Program-made: the position numbers and the translations under genes | Assembly (NCBI RefSeq): GCF_009756665.1 | Contig: NZ_CP037953.1 | Coordinates: 2,666,001 to 2,730,000, forward strand | Reading direction: 5' to 3' | Length of the DNA stretch: 64,000 nt | Origin: Permianibacter aggregans | Lineage (GTDB): Bacteria > Pseudomonadota > Gammaproteobacteria > Enterobacterales > Permianibacteraceae | The notes under the pieces: generated by a model | Database searches by the model: none | Seen by the model: only the letters and a program-made list of their open reading frames with translations | Told to the model about the DNA's origin: nothing | Shown here: positions 1 to 9,016 of the stretch, in pieces | How the letters are laid out: the number at the start of each line of letters is the position of its first letter | How positions within the stretch are numbered: the first letter of the stretch is position 1

Positions 1-422
1 TTTCCGCACCGCATCCGGAAGGCGTGGGTGCCGAACAGGCTATACACGCGGCACTTGCCGATGCAGGCTTGTCGGCTGAGGCCATCGATTACGTTAATTT
101 GCACGGTACCGCGACGCCGAAGAACGATGAAATGGAAGCGGCGGTCATGCACCGGGTATTTGGCGGTGAGCTGCCGTGCAGCAGCACCAAGTCGCTGACC
201 GGGCATATGCTCGGTGCGGCTGGCGCGATGGAAGTCGCAGCCTGCCTGCTGGCGCTGAAGCAGCAACAACTGCCGGTACAAACAGCGCCGATGCCGTATG
301 ATCCGGTTTTGCCAGCGCTGAATCTGGTGACGGTGCCGTCGCAAGCTACGCTGAACACTGTCATGAGCACCAACTATGCCTTTGGCGGCAGTAATGTCGC
401 GCTGATCCTGCAGCGCGCCTGA
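1..422 (+). CDS. beta-ketoacyl-ACP synthase, C-terminal part (5' end outside window)
   Basis: This is the last ~140 residues of a FabB/FabF-type condensing enzyme, open from the first bases of the window and ending TGA at 420-422. Visible active-site elements are the His of HGTAT (codon 102-104) and the Lys and His of TKSLTGH further on; the nucleophilic Cys lies upstream, outside the window. It is followed after 13 bp by a dehydratase, ketoreductase and second ketosynthase on the same strand. That KS-DH-KR-KS order is typical of aryl polyene (ApeO-P-Q-R) and xanthomonadin-type pathways. The ApeO-like assignment is inferred from this order; the ketosynthase family itself is clear. Confidence 0.85.
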   Translation, partial: SAPHPEGVGAEQAIHAALADAGLSAEAIDYVNLHGTATPKNDEMEAAVMHRVFGGELPCSSTKSLTGHMLGAAGAMEVAACLLALKQQQLPVQTAPMPYDPVLPALNLVTVPSQATLNTVMSTNYAFGGSNVALILQRA

Positions 423-435
423 TTGAATAACGAGC

Positions 436-900
436 ATGAGTGAAAAGAAATTCTGGCCCATTGAGGATTTGATCCCGCATCGCGGTGAGATGATTCTGAT
501 TGATGCGCTGATCGATTACACCGACAACAGTGTCGATGTTGCCTGCACGCCAAAAGCTGGCGGTTTGTTTATCGACGAACAACAGCAGATGCCGGGCTGG
601 GTTGGTATTGAACTGATGGCCCAGGCGATTGCCTCGTTCGCCGGTGTTAGTGCCCGTTTGCGTGGCGAAGAGCCGAAAGTTGGTTTTCTGCTAGGCACTC
701 GTGCCTATACGGCGCATGTTGACCATTTTCCCGTTGGCCAATCCTTCACGATTCGGGCAACGCAGTTGTACCTGGATGAAGGTGGCCTGGGCTCGTTCGA
801 CTGTCGTATTTTTATCGGTGAACAGATTCTCGCTGAAGCGGCCGTCAATGTTTTCGAGCCAAAAGATTTTTACGGTTATTTGAAAGGAGTGCAGCAATGA
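436..900 (+). CDS. ApeP-like 3-hydroxyacyl-ACP dehydratase (hotdog fold)
   Basis: A 154-residue protein resembling the ApeP/FabZ-like dehydratases that remove water from 3-hydroxyacyl-ACP during polyene chain extension. The N-terminal LIPHRGEM carries the expected His15. The central helix reads PGWVGIELMAQAIA with Glu59, characteristic of the hotdog dehydratase core. Its stop overlaps the start of the next gene (ATGA at 897-900), so the two are translationally coupled. The specific ApeP role rests on the surrounding KS-DH-KR-KS order rather than on one diagnostic residue. Confidence 0.8.
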   Translation: MSEKKFWPIEDLIPHRGEMILIDALIDYTDNSVDVACTPKAGGLFIDEQQQMPGWVGIELMAQAIASFAGVSARLRGEEPKVGFLLGTRAYTAHVDHFPVGQSFTIRATQLYLDEGGLGSFDCRIFIGEQILAEAAVNVFEPKDFYGYLKGVQQ

Positions 901-1625
901 GCGGACGCCGTATTCTGGTCACCGGTTCCAGTCGGGGAATTGGTTTGGCGATTGCTGAAGCGCTGGCGCAGGATGGTTTTCATGTCGTCGTCCACGGTCG
1001 CCGCGATGCCACCCAATTGCAGGAAATTGCCGAGCGATTGAGTAGCACCGGCGGCAGCGCTTCCTGGCTGCAGTTTGATATTGCTGATCGCGAAGCCGCG
1101 AAAGCGGCGCTGGAAAATGAAATCGAAGCCAACGGTGCTTTTTATGGTGTTGTCGCCAACGCTGGCATCGCTCGTGACAACGCCTTTCCGGCGTTGACTT
1201 CGGAAGAATGGGATGGCGTAATCCATACCAATCTCGACAGTTTCTATAACGTCATTCATCCGCTGGTGATGCCGATGGTGCGCGCACGCAAGGGCGGCCG
1301 CATCGTTACCTTGTCATCGGTTTCCGGTATCGCCGGCAATCGTGGCCAGGTCAATTACAGTGCTGCCAAAGCGGGCATTATCGGAGCAACCAAAGCGCTG
1401 GCGATTGAACTGGCTTCGCGCAACATCACGGTCAATTGTGTTGCACCAGGTTTGATCGAAACCGATATGATCGATCAAGAGCTTCTCGACGAAGCCATGA
1501 AAATGATTCCGGCCAAGCGCGTCGGCAAACCACAGGAAGTCGCGGCATTGGTGCGTTTCTTATGCTCGGATGCGGCCGGGTACATCACCCGTCAGGTTAT
1601 CTCGATCAACGGTGGCATGGTCTGA
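897..1625 (+). CDS. 3-oxoacyl-ACP reductase, FabG/ApeQ-like SDR
   Basis: A 242-residue classical short-chain dehydrogenase/reductase, predicted to reduce 3-oxoacyl-ACP with NADPH. Visible motifs are the cofactor-binding TGSSRGIG (residues 9-16), NAG (88-90) and the catalytic Ser141, Tyr154 and Lys158 in the YSAAK context. The C-terminal INGG is standard for FabG proteins. The start overlaps the dehydratase stop, and the next ketosynthase begins one base after this stop. In this operon the likely role is the ketoreduction step of aryl-polyene-type synthesis rather than housekeeping FabG, which is normally encoded beside fabD and acpP. Confidence 0.88.
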   Translation: MSGRRILVTGSSRGIGLAIAEALAQDGFHVVVHGRRDATQLQEIAERLSSTGGSASWLQFDIADREAAKAALENEIEANGAFYGVVANAGIARDNAFPALTSEEWDGVIHTNLDSFYNVIHPLVMPMVRARKGGRIVTLSSVSGIAGNRGQVNYSAAKAGIIGATKALAIELASRNITVNCVAPGLIETDMIDQELLDEAMKMIPAKRVGKPQEVAALVRFLCSDAAGYITRQVISINGGMV

Positions 1626-1626
1626 A

Positions 1627-2859
1627 ATGAAAACCCATCGCGTCGTCGTTACCGGCATGGCCGGTATCACCAGTCTCGGTAGCGACTGGCAAAGCATTGC
1701 TGACCATATTCAGCAAAAGCGCAGCGGCATTCGCTATATGCCGGATTGGGAACGCTTTGATGGGTTGAATACTCGCCTCGGTGGTCCGGTCGCTGATTTT
1801 GTTTTGCCCTCGCATTATTCCCGCAAGAAAACGCGCAGCATGGGCCGGGTCAGTCAGTTGGCCACGGTGGCCACCGAAAACGCGCTGCGTGATGCGGGTT
1901 TGCTCGACGACGAATCGATCAAAGACGGACGCATGGGCATTTCCTATGGTGCTTCGGCTGGCAGCATGGAGCCGATCAAACATTTCGGTAATATGCTCAA
2001 TACCGGTTCTTTGGCCGGCATTACCTCAGCCAGCTATGTGCAAATGATGGCGCATACGGCGCCGGTCAATCTCGCCGTTTTTTTTGAATTGAAAGGCCGG
2101 GTGATCACCACCAGCTCGGCCTGCACTTCCGGTTCACAAGGCATCGGTTATGCCTATGAGGCGATCAAATACGGCAAGCAAGTCATGATGGTCGCCGGTG
2201 GTGCCGAGGAGCAAACCGGTGCTGAAGCCGTCGTGTTCGACACGCTGTTCGCGACCAGCACAAAAAACGACGCGCCAAGCACAACACCGAGACCGTTTGA
2301 TCGTGACCGTGATGGCCTCGTTTGCGGCGAAGGCGCAGGCACCCTGATTCTGGAATCGCTGGAACATGCGCAGGCGCGCGGCGCAAAAATCTACGCGGAA
2401 ATCGTTGGTTATGGCACCAATTCTGATGGCGCTCATATCACCCAGCCAGAGTCGGCGACGATGGCGGTAGCAATGCAACTGGCGCTGGCCGATGCTGGCT
2501 TGTCGCCGGAGCAGATTGGCTATGTCAATGCTCATGGCACCGCTACCGATCGCGGTGATATTGCTGAGTCGCAGGCAACGCAGAAAATTTTCGGCGAGCG
2601 CATGCCGATCTCATCGCTGAAAAGTTATTTCGGCCATACTCTTGGTGCTTGCGGTGCCATCGAAGCCTGGCTCAGCATCGAGATGATGAACCGGAACTGG
2701 TTTGCGCCAACCTTGAATCTGCACAACGTTGATCCGCAATGTGGTGTGCTTGATTACCTGATGGATGCGCCGCGACAACTCAATGTTGAGTTTGTCATGA
2801 GCAACAACTTTGCGTTTGGTGGAATCAACACCTCATTGATCTTTAAACGGTGGGGTTAG
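1627..2859 (+). CDS. beta-ketoacyl-ACP synthase II family, ApeR-like
   Basis: A 410-residue FabF-family ketosynthase with a complete active site: Cys166 in TTSSACTSGS, His303 in NAHGTAT, and Lys332 and His337 in LKSYFGHTLG. The frame is open further upstream to 1570, but that part lies inside the preceding reductase. ATG 1627, one base after the reductase stop, begins the family-typical MKTHRVVVTG. It completes a KS-DH-KR-KS set, the type II FAS core seen in aryl polyene clusters, and is the last biosynthetic gene of the operon visible here. Confidence 0.88.
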   Translation: MKTHRVVVTGMAGITSLGSDWQSIADHIQQKRSGIRYMPDWERFDGLNTRLGGPVADFVLPSHYSRKKTRSMGRVSQLATVATENALRDAGLLDDESIKDGRMGISYGASAGSMEPIKHFGNMLNTGSLAGITSASYVQMMAHTAPVNLAVFFELKGRVITTSSACTSGSQGIGYAYEAIKYGKQVMMVAGGAEEQTGAEAVVFDTLFATSTKNDAPSTTPRPFDRDRDGLVCGEGAGTLILESLEHAQARGAKIYAEIVGYGTNSDGAHITQPESATMAVAMQLALADAGLSPEQIGYVNAHGTATDRGDIAESQATQKIFGERMPISSLKSYFGHTLGACGAIEAWLSIEMMNRNWFAPTLNLHNVDPQCGVLDYLMDAPRQLNVEFVMSNNFAFGGINTSLIFKRWG

Positions 2860-2864
2860 AAAAG

Positions 2865-3194
2865 ATGAAATTGGTTTCGGCTTCTGACATCCACGCAATC
2901 CTTTTAAGTTGGATTTCCGGAGAGATAAGCGAAACGGACGTGAAGTCTTGGGCAGAAGCTCGATTTTGTACAAGCCAATTTGAAGTCGAGTCCGAAGCTG
3001 CAAATGAAGTGCTAGGTCGCCTTGATAGACTGGATATAGATCTCACGACAAAAGGAGACGCGGCGAAATTGATTGAGGCGTTGACTGCATCCAACTTTCG
3101 GGCGCTGCTAACCTCCTTAGATTCGTCGGTCGATATTCAACAGCGAAAAGTTCAACTGAAAGAGCATCCATTTTATTCACGATTCTGTGTCTAA
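2865..3194 (+). CDS. hypothetical protein, small orphan gene at the operon end
   Basis: A 109-residue soluble protein that I do not recognise. It is acidic, with no signal peptide or membrane segment, and is probably mostly helical. The ATG at 2865 lies 5 bp after the ketosynthase stop; an in-frame GTG at 2850 would overlap that gene. Codon use is visibly AT-richer than in the four genes before it, which suggests separate acquisition. The compact size and the internal G-x-I-x(4)-V-x(2)-WAE pattern remind me of small immunity-type proteins, but this is only an impression. Confidence 0.6.
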   Translation: MKLVSASDIHAILLSWISGEISETDVKSWAEARFCTSQFEVESEAANEVLGRLDRLDIDLTTKGDAAKLIEALTASNFRALLTSLDSSVDIQQRKVQLKEHPFYSRFCV

Positions 3195-3254
3195 CTTCAA
3201 TGCAGTGGATGGTTGAACTAGTAATTTTGGACGTTCAATTCGTGGGTCTTTTTC

Positions 3255-4055
3255 TCACCAGATCCACGCAGCAGCAACACCTAGCGCAATATTCTGTTCG
3301 TCGCGCACCAGTGGCGAGTCAGCAAATTCCGCATCGCTGATATCGAAATAACGTAGAAACACTGCAGTCCACAACTGCCCTTGCCGGCGTGTGATACCAG
3401 CGCTGTAGCGCCAACCGCCGTAACCAGCATTGGCTTCGTATGCCGCTCGCGTGGTCGTGACAAATTCCGGTGCAACACCATAAAAATAATTGTGTTGACG
3501 CTCGTCGCCCCAAACCAGAGCCAGCGAATGTTCAAATGACCAATACGTTTCTTGCTGCTGCCAATCATGGCGATTAAAGAGCTGCCATTGTGCTGCCCAG
3601 CCGGCGTTCTGGTAATCGGTGAAATCGCTGGCGATGGCTTTACGAATCGCGATATCGGTGCGCCAGTAAGAGTCTGCTTTTTCAGCAAAGCGGAACTGCA
3701 ACCACGGGCCGACTTCCAACGTCGGCATCAAATCTGGCATGCCTTCGCGAGCGTTGTTATCTTCGCTGTTGACCGGTAGGCTGCCGGAGAAATTCAGGTC
3801 CAGGCGCCAGCGTTTGTTTTCCAATAACTCGCGGTTGATCAATTGCCGGTCAATACGCCAATCCTTGCCGATATAACGCACATAAGGAAATGGCCAAGCG
3901 GTTTCCCGGGTCTGATCGGAACCGATGTAGTCCGGTAGGTGCAGAACCGTTGCGCCGAGACCAAGCTCCAACTTCCCTTGCTCCAGCTCATCGCTGGCAA
4001 TAACAATCGCATTGTTGGCAGCAAGTAAAACGATCAGCGCGAGCGATTTTTTCAT
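3255..4055 (-). CDS. MipA/OmpV family outer-membrane protein
   Basis: A 266-residue protein with a Sec signal peptide (MKKSLALIVLLAANNAIVIAS) followed by alternating aromatic and polar stretches typical of an outer-membrane beta-barrel. GLGATVLHLPDYIGSDQ, the PFPYVRY segment and the C-terminal IALGVAAAWIW ending in an aromatic residue match the MipA/OmpV family (MltA-interacting or scaffold-type barrels). It is monocistronic, convergent with the gene at 2865 and in the same direction as the lipoprotein gene upstream. The physiological role of the family is poorly defined. Confidence 0.8.
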   Translation of the reverse strand: MKKSLALIVLLAANNAIVIASDELEQGKLELGLGATVLHLPDYIGSDQTRETAWPFPYVRYIGKDWRIDRQLINRELLENKRWRLDLNFSGSLPVNSEDNNAREGMPDLMPTLEVGPWLQFRFAEKADSYWRTDIAIRKAIASDFTDYQNAGWAAQWQLFNRHDWQQQETYWSFEHSLALVWGDERQHNYFYGVAPEFVTTTRAAYEANAGYGGWRYSAGITRRQGQLWTAVFLRYFDISDAEFADSPLVRDEQNIALGVAAAWIW

Positions 4056-4175
4056 TGTTGATGTTCGTCTAATTTTTTAACGCGATAGGCTATTGTCGAT
4101 TTTTCCGCCGCGCTTCTCAAGCCAGTTAGCGCGGAATGAGCATTAGCCTTCAGCACTTTTCGTCGTTGTTGACGT

Positions 4176-4658
4176 TCAGTTCGATAGCTTGGCGAGTATG
4201 TCTTGTTGATTCATCTGTCGCTGCACTTGCGCAACCAGCGCGGCCGGATTTTGGCCTTCGCTCAGCGGCTTGGCATGTTGCGACATATTTAATGTTATCG
4301 ATTGCCCGACATGATTGCTGATAATTTTTTCCAGCGTCGCGATGTCTTTGACGGCATCCTGCGTTAGTTGAATGACATGGACATCATCTGGAGAGGCATG
4401 ATCGTTGCTGGACGTCAGAATGCTCTTTTGCCCTTTCGGTAAATAGATTGTGCCATTGGTGATGTCGACAGCGAACGCGATGACGCCGGGGACGACGAAC
4501 AGCAGTAAACTCAAGCTGTCCATGACGATCACCGCCGGGTCCAGTTCGCCACCGGTTTGGCCTCGACGTTCCGGATACAAGACATAACCACAACCGGTGG
4601 TTTGCAACAAAAACGTCGTCAGCGCGGTGACGCAGGCGAAACGGGAAAAGGTTTGCAT
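4176..4658 (-). CDS. putative lipoprotein, GCGYVLYPERRGQ family
   Basis: A 160-residue protein with a lipoprotein signal peptide whose lipobox LLQTTGC gives Cys23. The segment after the Cys, with the YPERRGQ motif, a hydrophobic stretch (about residues 45-68) and NGTIYLP, is a conserved pattern I recall from gammaproteobacterial lipoproteins of unknown function. The C-terminal half is hydrophilic and Gln-rich, without a domain I can name. It is predicted to be membrane-anchored in the envelope. Confidence 0.65.
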   Translation of the reverse strand: MQTFSRFACVTALTTFLLQTTGCGYVLYPERRGQTGGELDPAVIVMDSLSLLLFVVPGVIAFAVDITNGTIYLPKGQKSILTSSNDHASPDDVHVIQLTQDAVKDIATLEKIISNHVGQSITLNMSQHAKPLSEGQNPAALVAQVQRQMNQQDILAKLSN

Positions 4659-4817
4659 GATTGGCTCTTCGTTAGCTTGTGCATCGAAAAATTATAGCGG
4701 CGCGCCGTTTGGCGTCCGCCCCTGAATGATTGAATCTGGTACTGGTTCACAAAGAGGGTAACGACCAATATCTGCTGCGTTATACTGCGCCAGCCTTCAT
4801 TCGGTTTACTTCTATTG

Positions 4818-6011
4818 ATGAACAAACGCAGCGAATTCCCCATTGTGATCGCCGGCGGCGGTCTTGTCGGTTTGGCGACGGCCTGCCTGTTGGCTGAGGC
4901 CGATATGGCGGTAACGGTGCTGGAAGGCAAACCGTCGGCCAATCACTGGCAGGCCGAGCATACCGATTTGCGCGTTGTGGCGTTGACTCGCGCCAGCCAG
5001 TTGCTGTTGGAGCGAATTGGCGCTTGGCGCGGTGTCATCAGCCGTCGCTTGTCGCCGTACCGGGCGATGCAGGTGTGGGATGGCGAGGGCAGCGGTGAAA
5101 TTCGTTTTACCGCCAATGAAGTCGGCGAACCGGACCTCGGTCATATCATTGAATTGTCCGCCATCGAAACGGCGTTATTGGAGCAACTGAAACATCATCG
5201 CCACGCCAGCATTCGCTACGGCGTATCGGTGCAGGATTTTCGCGTCGGCGATCAGCGGGTGCATCTGACACTTTCTGATCAAAGCTTTCTGCCGGCCAGC
5301 TTGTTGATAGCCGCCGATGGCGCTGAATCCGGTTTGCGCGAAAAAGCTGGCATTGCTCACGCTCGTGAGGCGTATCAGCATACGGCGTTGATTGCCCAGA
5401 TCCACTGCGAACAGCCGCATCAGCAAACTGCTTGGCAGCGCTTTACCCGCAGCGGCCCACTGGCCTTGCTGCCACTTTCCGATAGCCATCAATGCTCGAT
5501 TGTCTGGTCGGTGCCGGCGGATGAAGCCGAGCGCTATCTGGCGCTCGATGATGCCGCATTTGGCGGCGTGCTGAGCGCCGCGTTTGAGCATCGCTTGGGG
5601 CGTTTGATGCCGATGAGCGCGCGTCATGCCTTTCCATTGATTGAACGCCAGGCCGAGCGCTATATCGGCGAGCGCTTGGCGCTACTTGGTGATGCCGCGC
5701 ATACGATGCACCCGTTGGCCGGTCAGGGCCTGAACCTCGGTCTGCAGGATGTCGAATGCCTCGCTGATCAACTGATTCGCGCCGCCAAAGCTGGTGTTGA
5801 TCCGGGCCAGCCGGGTTTGCTGCGCCGCTATGAACGGATTCGCCGCTCGGAAGCGACGCTGATGCTGACGGTCGTCAAAGGCTTCAAGCAGCTATTTACC
5901 AACCATCCGATGCCACTGGTTTTGGCCCGTAACGCGGGCATGTCTCTGCTCAATGGCCATGGCTTTGCCAAGGCGCAAATCATCCGGGCGGCGATGGGGC
6001 TGGGTTCCTGA
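4818..6011 (+). CDS. UbiH/UbiF/VisC/COQ6-family FAD-dependent hydroxylase
   Basis: A 397-residue flavoprotein monooxygenase of the ubiquinone-biosynthesis hydroxylase family, which hydroxylates the polyprenyl-phenol ring using NAD(P)H and O2. Seen: the FAD-binding GGGLVG (13-18), a DLRVVALTRAS segment typical of the family, the DG motif in AADGAES (166-167) and the GD motif in LLGDAAHTMHPLAGQGLNLG (290-291). ATG 4818 is preferred over the in-frame TTG at 4815. The gene is not next to another ubi gene, so sequence alone does not tell UbiH, UbiF or UbiI apart. Confidence 0.85.
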   Translation: MNKRSEFPIVIAGGGLVGLATACLLAEADMAVTVLEGKPSANHWQAEHTDLRVVALTRASQLLLERIGAWRGVISRRLSPYRAMQVWDGEGSGEIRFTANEVGEPDLGHIIELSAIETALLEQLKHHRHASIRYGVSVQDFRVGDQRVHLTLSDQSFLPASLLIAADGAESGLREKAGIAHAREAYQHTALIAQIHCEQPHQQTAWQRFTRSGPLALLPLSDSHQCSIVWSVPADEAERYLALDDAAFGGVLSAAFEHRLGRLMPMSARHAFPLIERQAERYIGERLALLGDAAHTMHPLAGQGLNLGLQDVECLADQLIRAAKAGVDPGQPGLLRRYERIRRSEATLMLTVVKGFKQLFTNHPMPLVLARNAGMSLLNGHGFAKAQIIRAAMGLGS

Positions 6012-6099
6012 ACTAACCGGATTTTCTCGGCTATAGTGTGAAAACGCTAGGATCTTATTGTCCTGAAGTCGAGCGCTTGATTTGAGTGAACCCGGTTCT

Positions 6100-7182
6100 A
6101 TGACGGCATCGAATGCTGCCAGCGCGAGCACTGATCGCCGCAGCCGGCCATCGCCAGCCATCCATTCTGATAACTACCGCATTTACCTGGTTGTGCGGCA
6201 AGGGGCCGGCATTGGCTTTCTCGCCCACTTGGCCTTTATCCCGTTGTTTAGTTTGTTAAAAATTTATCCCCTGGCCTTGTTTAACGTACTCAGCGTCTTG
6301 GCCTGGGGCTACGCCTATTGGGTCAACAACAACGCCCGCCATGGCCTTGCCATCCATGTCATCGGCATCGAGGTGGTGCTGCATGCGGCATTGGCGACCT
6401 GGTTGCTGGGCTGGGATGCGGGGTTCGGGCATTACCTGGTCACGCTGATCGTTTTCGCGATGTTTAACCATCAAATAGCCAATCGATGGGTGGTCGCTGA
6501 AGCATTATTCATCGTGTTTCTCTATGCCGGCATGTTCGCGCTGACCCATGGCAAGGCGATCTATTCGATGTCGCAGGCGACCATTCAAAGCCTCAACATG
6601 ATCAATGCCGTGATTTCGTTCTCGACTCTGGCGCTGATCAGCTACTTCTTCCGTGAAGGCTCAATCTACAACGAACGCTCGATGGAGCGTCTGGCCAATA
6701 CCGACCCGCTCACCCAACTACCCAATCGCCGATATCTTTGGAAGCAACTGGAGGCCGAGGTTCTGCGCACCACCGACGGTGGCGCACCGTTTGCGCTGGT
6801 GCTGGCCGATTTGGACGGATTCAAGCGCATCAATGACCAATACGGCCATGAAGTTGGTGACCAAGTGCTGACCGAGGTGGCGCGGCGGATGCGCTCCTGT
6901 TTGCGGGAGAATGATGTGGTTGGTCGCTGGGGTGGCGAGGAATTTCTGATTTTGATGCCGCAAATGTCAGCAAATGACGCGTTTCAGGCGGCCGAGCGAG
7001 TCCGGCGAGCGGTAGCGGAAAGCCCGATGGAAACCAGTGTCGGTGCGTTGTCGTTGACCATTTCGCTGGGCGTTGCCCACCATCGTCCAGGCATCGATCT
7101 GGGGGAAACCATCCATCGTGCTGACACGGCCATGTATCGCGCCAAAATGGGAGGTCGCAATCGGGTTGAACCGGAGCAGTGA
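6100..7182 (+). CDS. membrane diguanylate cyclase (GGDEF)
   Basis: About 360 residues. The N-terminal half (about 28-185) contains some six hydrophobic segments and forms a membrane sensor region without an obvious named domain. The C-terminal half is a GGDEF domain beginning NTDPLTQLPNRR. The active-site loop is GGEEF (278-282), and the allosteric inhibitory site RxxD is intact (REND, 269-272), so c-di-GMP synthesis with product feedback is expected. Start choice is uncertain: ATG 6100 is used, while an in-frame TTG at 6082 would add six residues. No partner gene is adjacent. Confidence 0.88.
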   Translation: MTASNAASASTDRRSRPSPAIHSDNYRIYLVVRQGAGIGFLAHLAFIPLFSLLKIYPLALFNVLSVLAWGYAYWVNNNARHGLAIHVIGIEVVLHAALATWLLGWDAGFGHYLVTLIVFAMFNHQIANRWVVAEALFIVFLYAGMFALTHGKAIYSMSQATIQSLNMINAVISFSTLALISYFFREGSIYNERSMERLANTDPLTQLPNRRYLWKQLEAEVLRTTDGGAPFALVLADLDGFKRINDQYGHEVGDQVLTEVARRMRSCLRENDVVGRWGGEEFLILMPQMSANDAFQAAERVRRAVAESPMETSVGALSLTISLGVAHHRPGIDLGETIHRADTAMYRAKMGGRNRVEPEQ

Positions 7183-7308
7183 GGCGACCACGCGGCATCA
7201 ACCGGCCCTTGTACAATCTGAACGTGATCATCGATGTTTTGACGATGCCAGGCCGGGACCGGATCGGTATAATTCGCGCCTCCAAGAATCCCCCCAGGAA
7301 TGCTCGCC

Positions 7309-8391
7309 ATGGGCCAACGCACGCCGTTCTACGATATCCACGTCGCCGCAGGCGGCAAAATCGTCGATTTTGGTGGCTGGGATATGCCGCTGCACTACGG
7401 CTCTCAGCTCGAAGAGCACCATATCGTCCGTCAGGACGCCGGCATGTTCGATGTCTCGCACATGACCATCCTCGATGTCCGCGGGCCGGACGCCAAAGAC
7501 TACTTGCGCCACCTGCTGGCCAATGACGTTGCCAAGCTGAAGGAGCCGGGCAAGGCGCTGTACAGCGGCATGCTCAATGAGCTCGGCGGCGTCGTCGACG
7601 ACCTGATCGTCTACTATCGTAACGACGAGTATTACCGCGTCGTCGTCAACGCCTCGACCCGCGACAAAGACATCGCCTGGATGGAAAACCAGGCCCAGGG
7701 CTTTGCCGTATCGATTGAACACAATCGTGGCCTGGCCATGCTGGCCATTCAGGGCCCGAATGCCCGCAACAAGGTGCACCAGGTCAAGCCGCAGTTCGCT
7801 GCCGAAGCGGAAAAACTCGGCGTGTTCTATGGTGTAGAACTCGACGGCTGGTTTATCGCCCGCACCGGTTACACCGGTGAAGATGGCTATGAAATCATGA
7901 TCCCGCTGCATGAAATCAAAAGCTTCTGGGATGGTTTGATCGCCGCCGGCGTGCGCCCCTGCGGCCTCGGTGCCCGCGACACGCTGCGTCTGGAAGCCGG
8001 CATGAATTTGTACGGCAGTGATATGGACGAATCGATAAGCCCCTTGGAAGCGAACATGGGCTGGACCATTGCCTGGGAACCGGCCGACCGCGATTTCGTT
8101 GGACGCAAGGCACTGGAAGTGGAAAAAGCCGAAGGCCCGAAACGCAAGCTGGTTGGCCTGGTGTTCACCGACAAAGGCATTCCACGTGCGCACATGAAAG
8201 TCGTCGTGCCCGGTGTCGGCGAAGGCGAAATCACCAGCGGCACCTTCTCGCCAACACTGCAACAAGGTATCGCCATGGCCCGCGTGCCGTGCGCGGTCGG
8301 CAGCGAAGTGCAGGTCGAGGTTCGTGGTAAATTATTGCCCGCCAAAGTGGTCAAAGTCGGTTTTGTCCGTAACGGCAAATCAGTGCTATAA
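7309..8391 (+). CDS. gcvT: aminomethyltransferase, glycine cleavage T-protein
   Basis: A 360-residue GcvT, which transfers the methylene group from the aminomethyl-lipoyl H-protein to tetrahydrofolate and releases ammonia. Family landmarks are [28 protein letters not shown] split across the N-terminus, [21 protein letters not shown] and [12 protein letters not shown]. An ATG at 7300 is also in frame, but an AGGAA ribosome site (7296-7300) is properly spaced only for ATG 7309. A TATAAT hexamer at 7268-7273 may be the -10 of its promoter; I see no glycine riboswitch upstream. It is followed by gcvH. Confidence 0.95.
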   Translation: MGQRTPFYDIHVAAGGKIVDFGGWDMPLHYGSQLEEHHIVRQDAGMFDVSHMTILDVRGPDAKDYLRHLLANDVAKLKEPGKALYSGMLNELGGVVDDLIVYYRNDEYYRVVVNASTRDKDIAWMENQAQGFAVSIEHNRGLAMLAIQGPNARNKVHQVKPQFAAEAEKLGVFYGVELDGWFIARTGYTGEDGYEIMIPLHEIKSFWDGLIAAGVRPCGLGARDTLRLEAGMNLYGSDMDESISPLEANMGWTIAWEPADRDFVGRKALEVEKAEGPKRKLVGLVFTDKGIPRAHMKVVVPGVGEGEITSGTFSPTLQQGIAMARVPCAVGSEVQVEVRGKLLPAKVVKVGFVRNGKSVL

Positions 8392-8432
8392 AAGCGCACG
8401 TTTGCAGTGCAAAAACAGTAGAGGAAACGAGC

Positions 8433-8825
8433 ATGTCAAATTACCCGAGCGAACTGCGCTACGCCAAATCCCACGAATGGTTGCGTGATGACGGCAATGG
8501 TCTGTACACCGTCGGCATCACCGAGCATGCCCAGGAACTGCTGGGTGATTTGGTTTACGTCGAGCTGCCGGAAGTCGGTGCCGAATTGAATGCCGGTGAT
8601 AGCGCCGGTGTTGTTGAATCCGTGAAAGCCGCCTCCGATATTTATGCGCCGGTTTCCGGTGAAGTCGTTGCCGTCAACGAAACCCTGGCCGATGCGCCGG
8701 AGAAAGTGAACAAAGAGCCGTTCAAAGGTGGTTGGTTGTTCAAGATCAAAATCTCTGAAGAAGCCGAACTCGACGATCTGCTTGATGCCGACGGTTACGC
8801 CGAGCACGTTGATTCAGGTGAGTAA
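8433..8825 (+). CDS. gcvH: glycine cleavage H-protein
   Basis: A 130-residue lipoyl carrier protein that shuttles the aminomethyl group between P- and T-proteins. The lipoylated lysine is Lys65 in VESVKAASD. The N-terminal [10 protein letters not shown] and central [12 protein letters not shown] are family-typical. A GAGGAA ribosome site precedes the ATG, 41 bp after gcvT. A strong hairpin terminator follows at 8856-8883, so gcvTH can be transcribed as a unit separate from gcvP. Confidence 0.95.
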   Translation: MSNYPSELRYAKSHEWLRDDGNGLYTVGITEHAQELLGDLVYVELPEVGAELNAGDSAGVVESVKAASDIYAPVSGEVVAVNETLADAPEKVNKEPFKGGWLFKIKISEEAELDDLLDADGYAEHVDSGE

Positions 8826-8855
8826 GGTTTGCCGCGATTGATTTAAAAAGCATGG

Positions 8856-8883
8856 AACGCTCCCAGAACCTTGGGAGCGTTTT
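8856..8883 (+). terminator. intrinsic terminator after gcvH
   Basis: A perfect 10-bp stem (AACGCTCCCA / TGGGAGCGTT) with a six-base loop, ending in a short T run, starts 31 bp after the gcvH stop. It lies inside what would otherwise be a gcvTHP operon, so gcvP would depend on read-through or its own promoter. Confidence 0.75.
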
Positions 8884-8950
8884 GCTTTACCGATGTAGCG
8901 AAATTTGTCTGAGCTGTTTTCGAAAACGAAAACCATCCCTGATCCCAAGC

Positions 8951-9016
8951 TTCTCCCCGTGAAGGGAGAAGACGTTCCCCTCCCCCCTCGTGGAGGAGGG
9001 GTTAGGGGAGAGGGGG
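8951..9016 (+). repeat. C-rich palindromic repeat unit between gcvH and gcvP
   Basis: Two adjacent hairpins: TTCTCCC / GGGAGAA (8951-8970), then CCCCTCC / GGAGGGG (8977-9001), followed by a TTAGGGGAGAGGGGG tail. The second hairpin and its purine-rich tail match, in the same order, the units at 16851, 59966 and (inverted) 16936 and 60380. It is non-coding: the gcvP frame happens to be open across it from 8990, but that extension has no family similarity. Confidence 0.7.

Noticed and set aside
7183-7308. Glycine riboswitch before gcvT
   Set aside because: Checked by eye for the conserved glycine-aptamer core and found none; only a TATAAT hexamer is visible.
7228-8265. 345-residue minus-strand frame opposite gcvT
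   Set aside because: Shadow frame of gcvT, caused by codon bias; no ribosome site and no recognisable motifs. The same holds for the long antisense frame 51882-53345 opposite priA/argS and 28136-29368 opposite ntrB.
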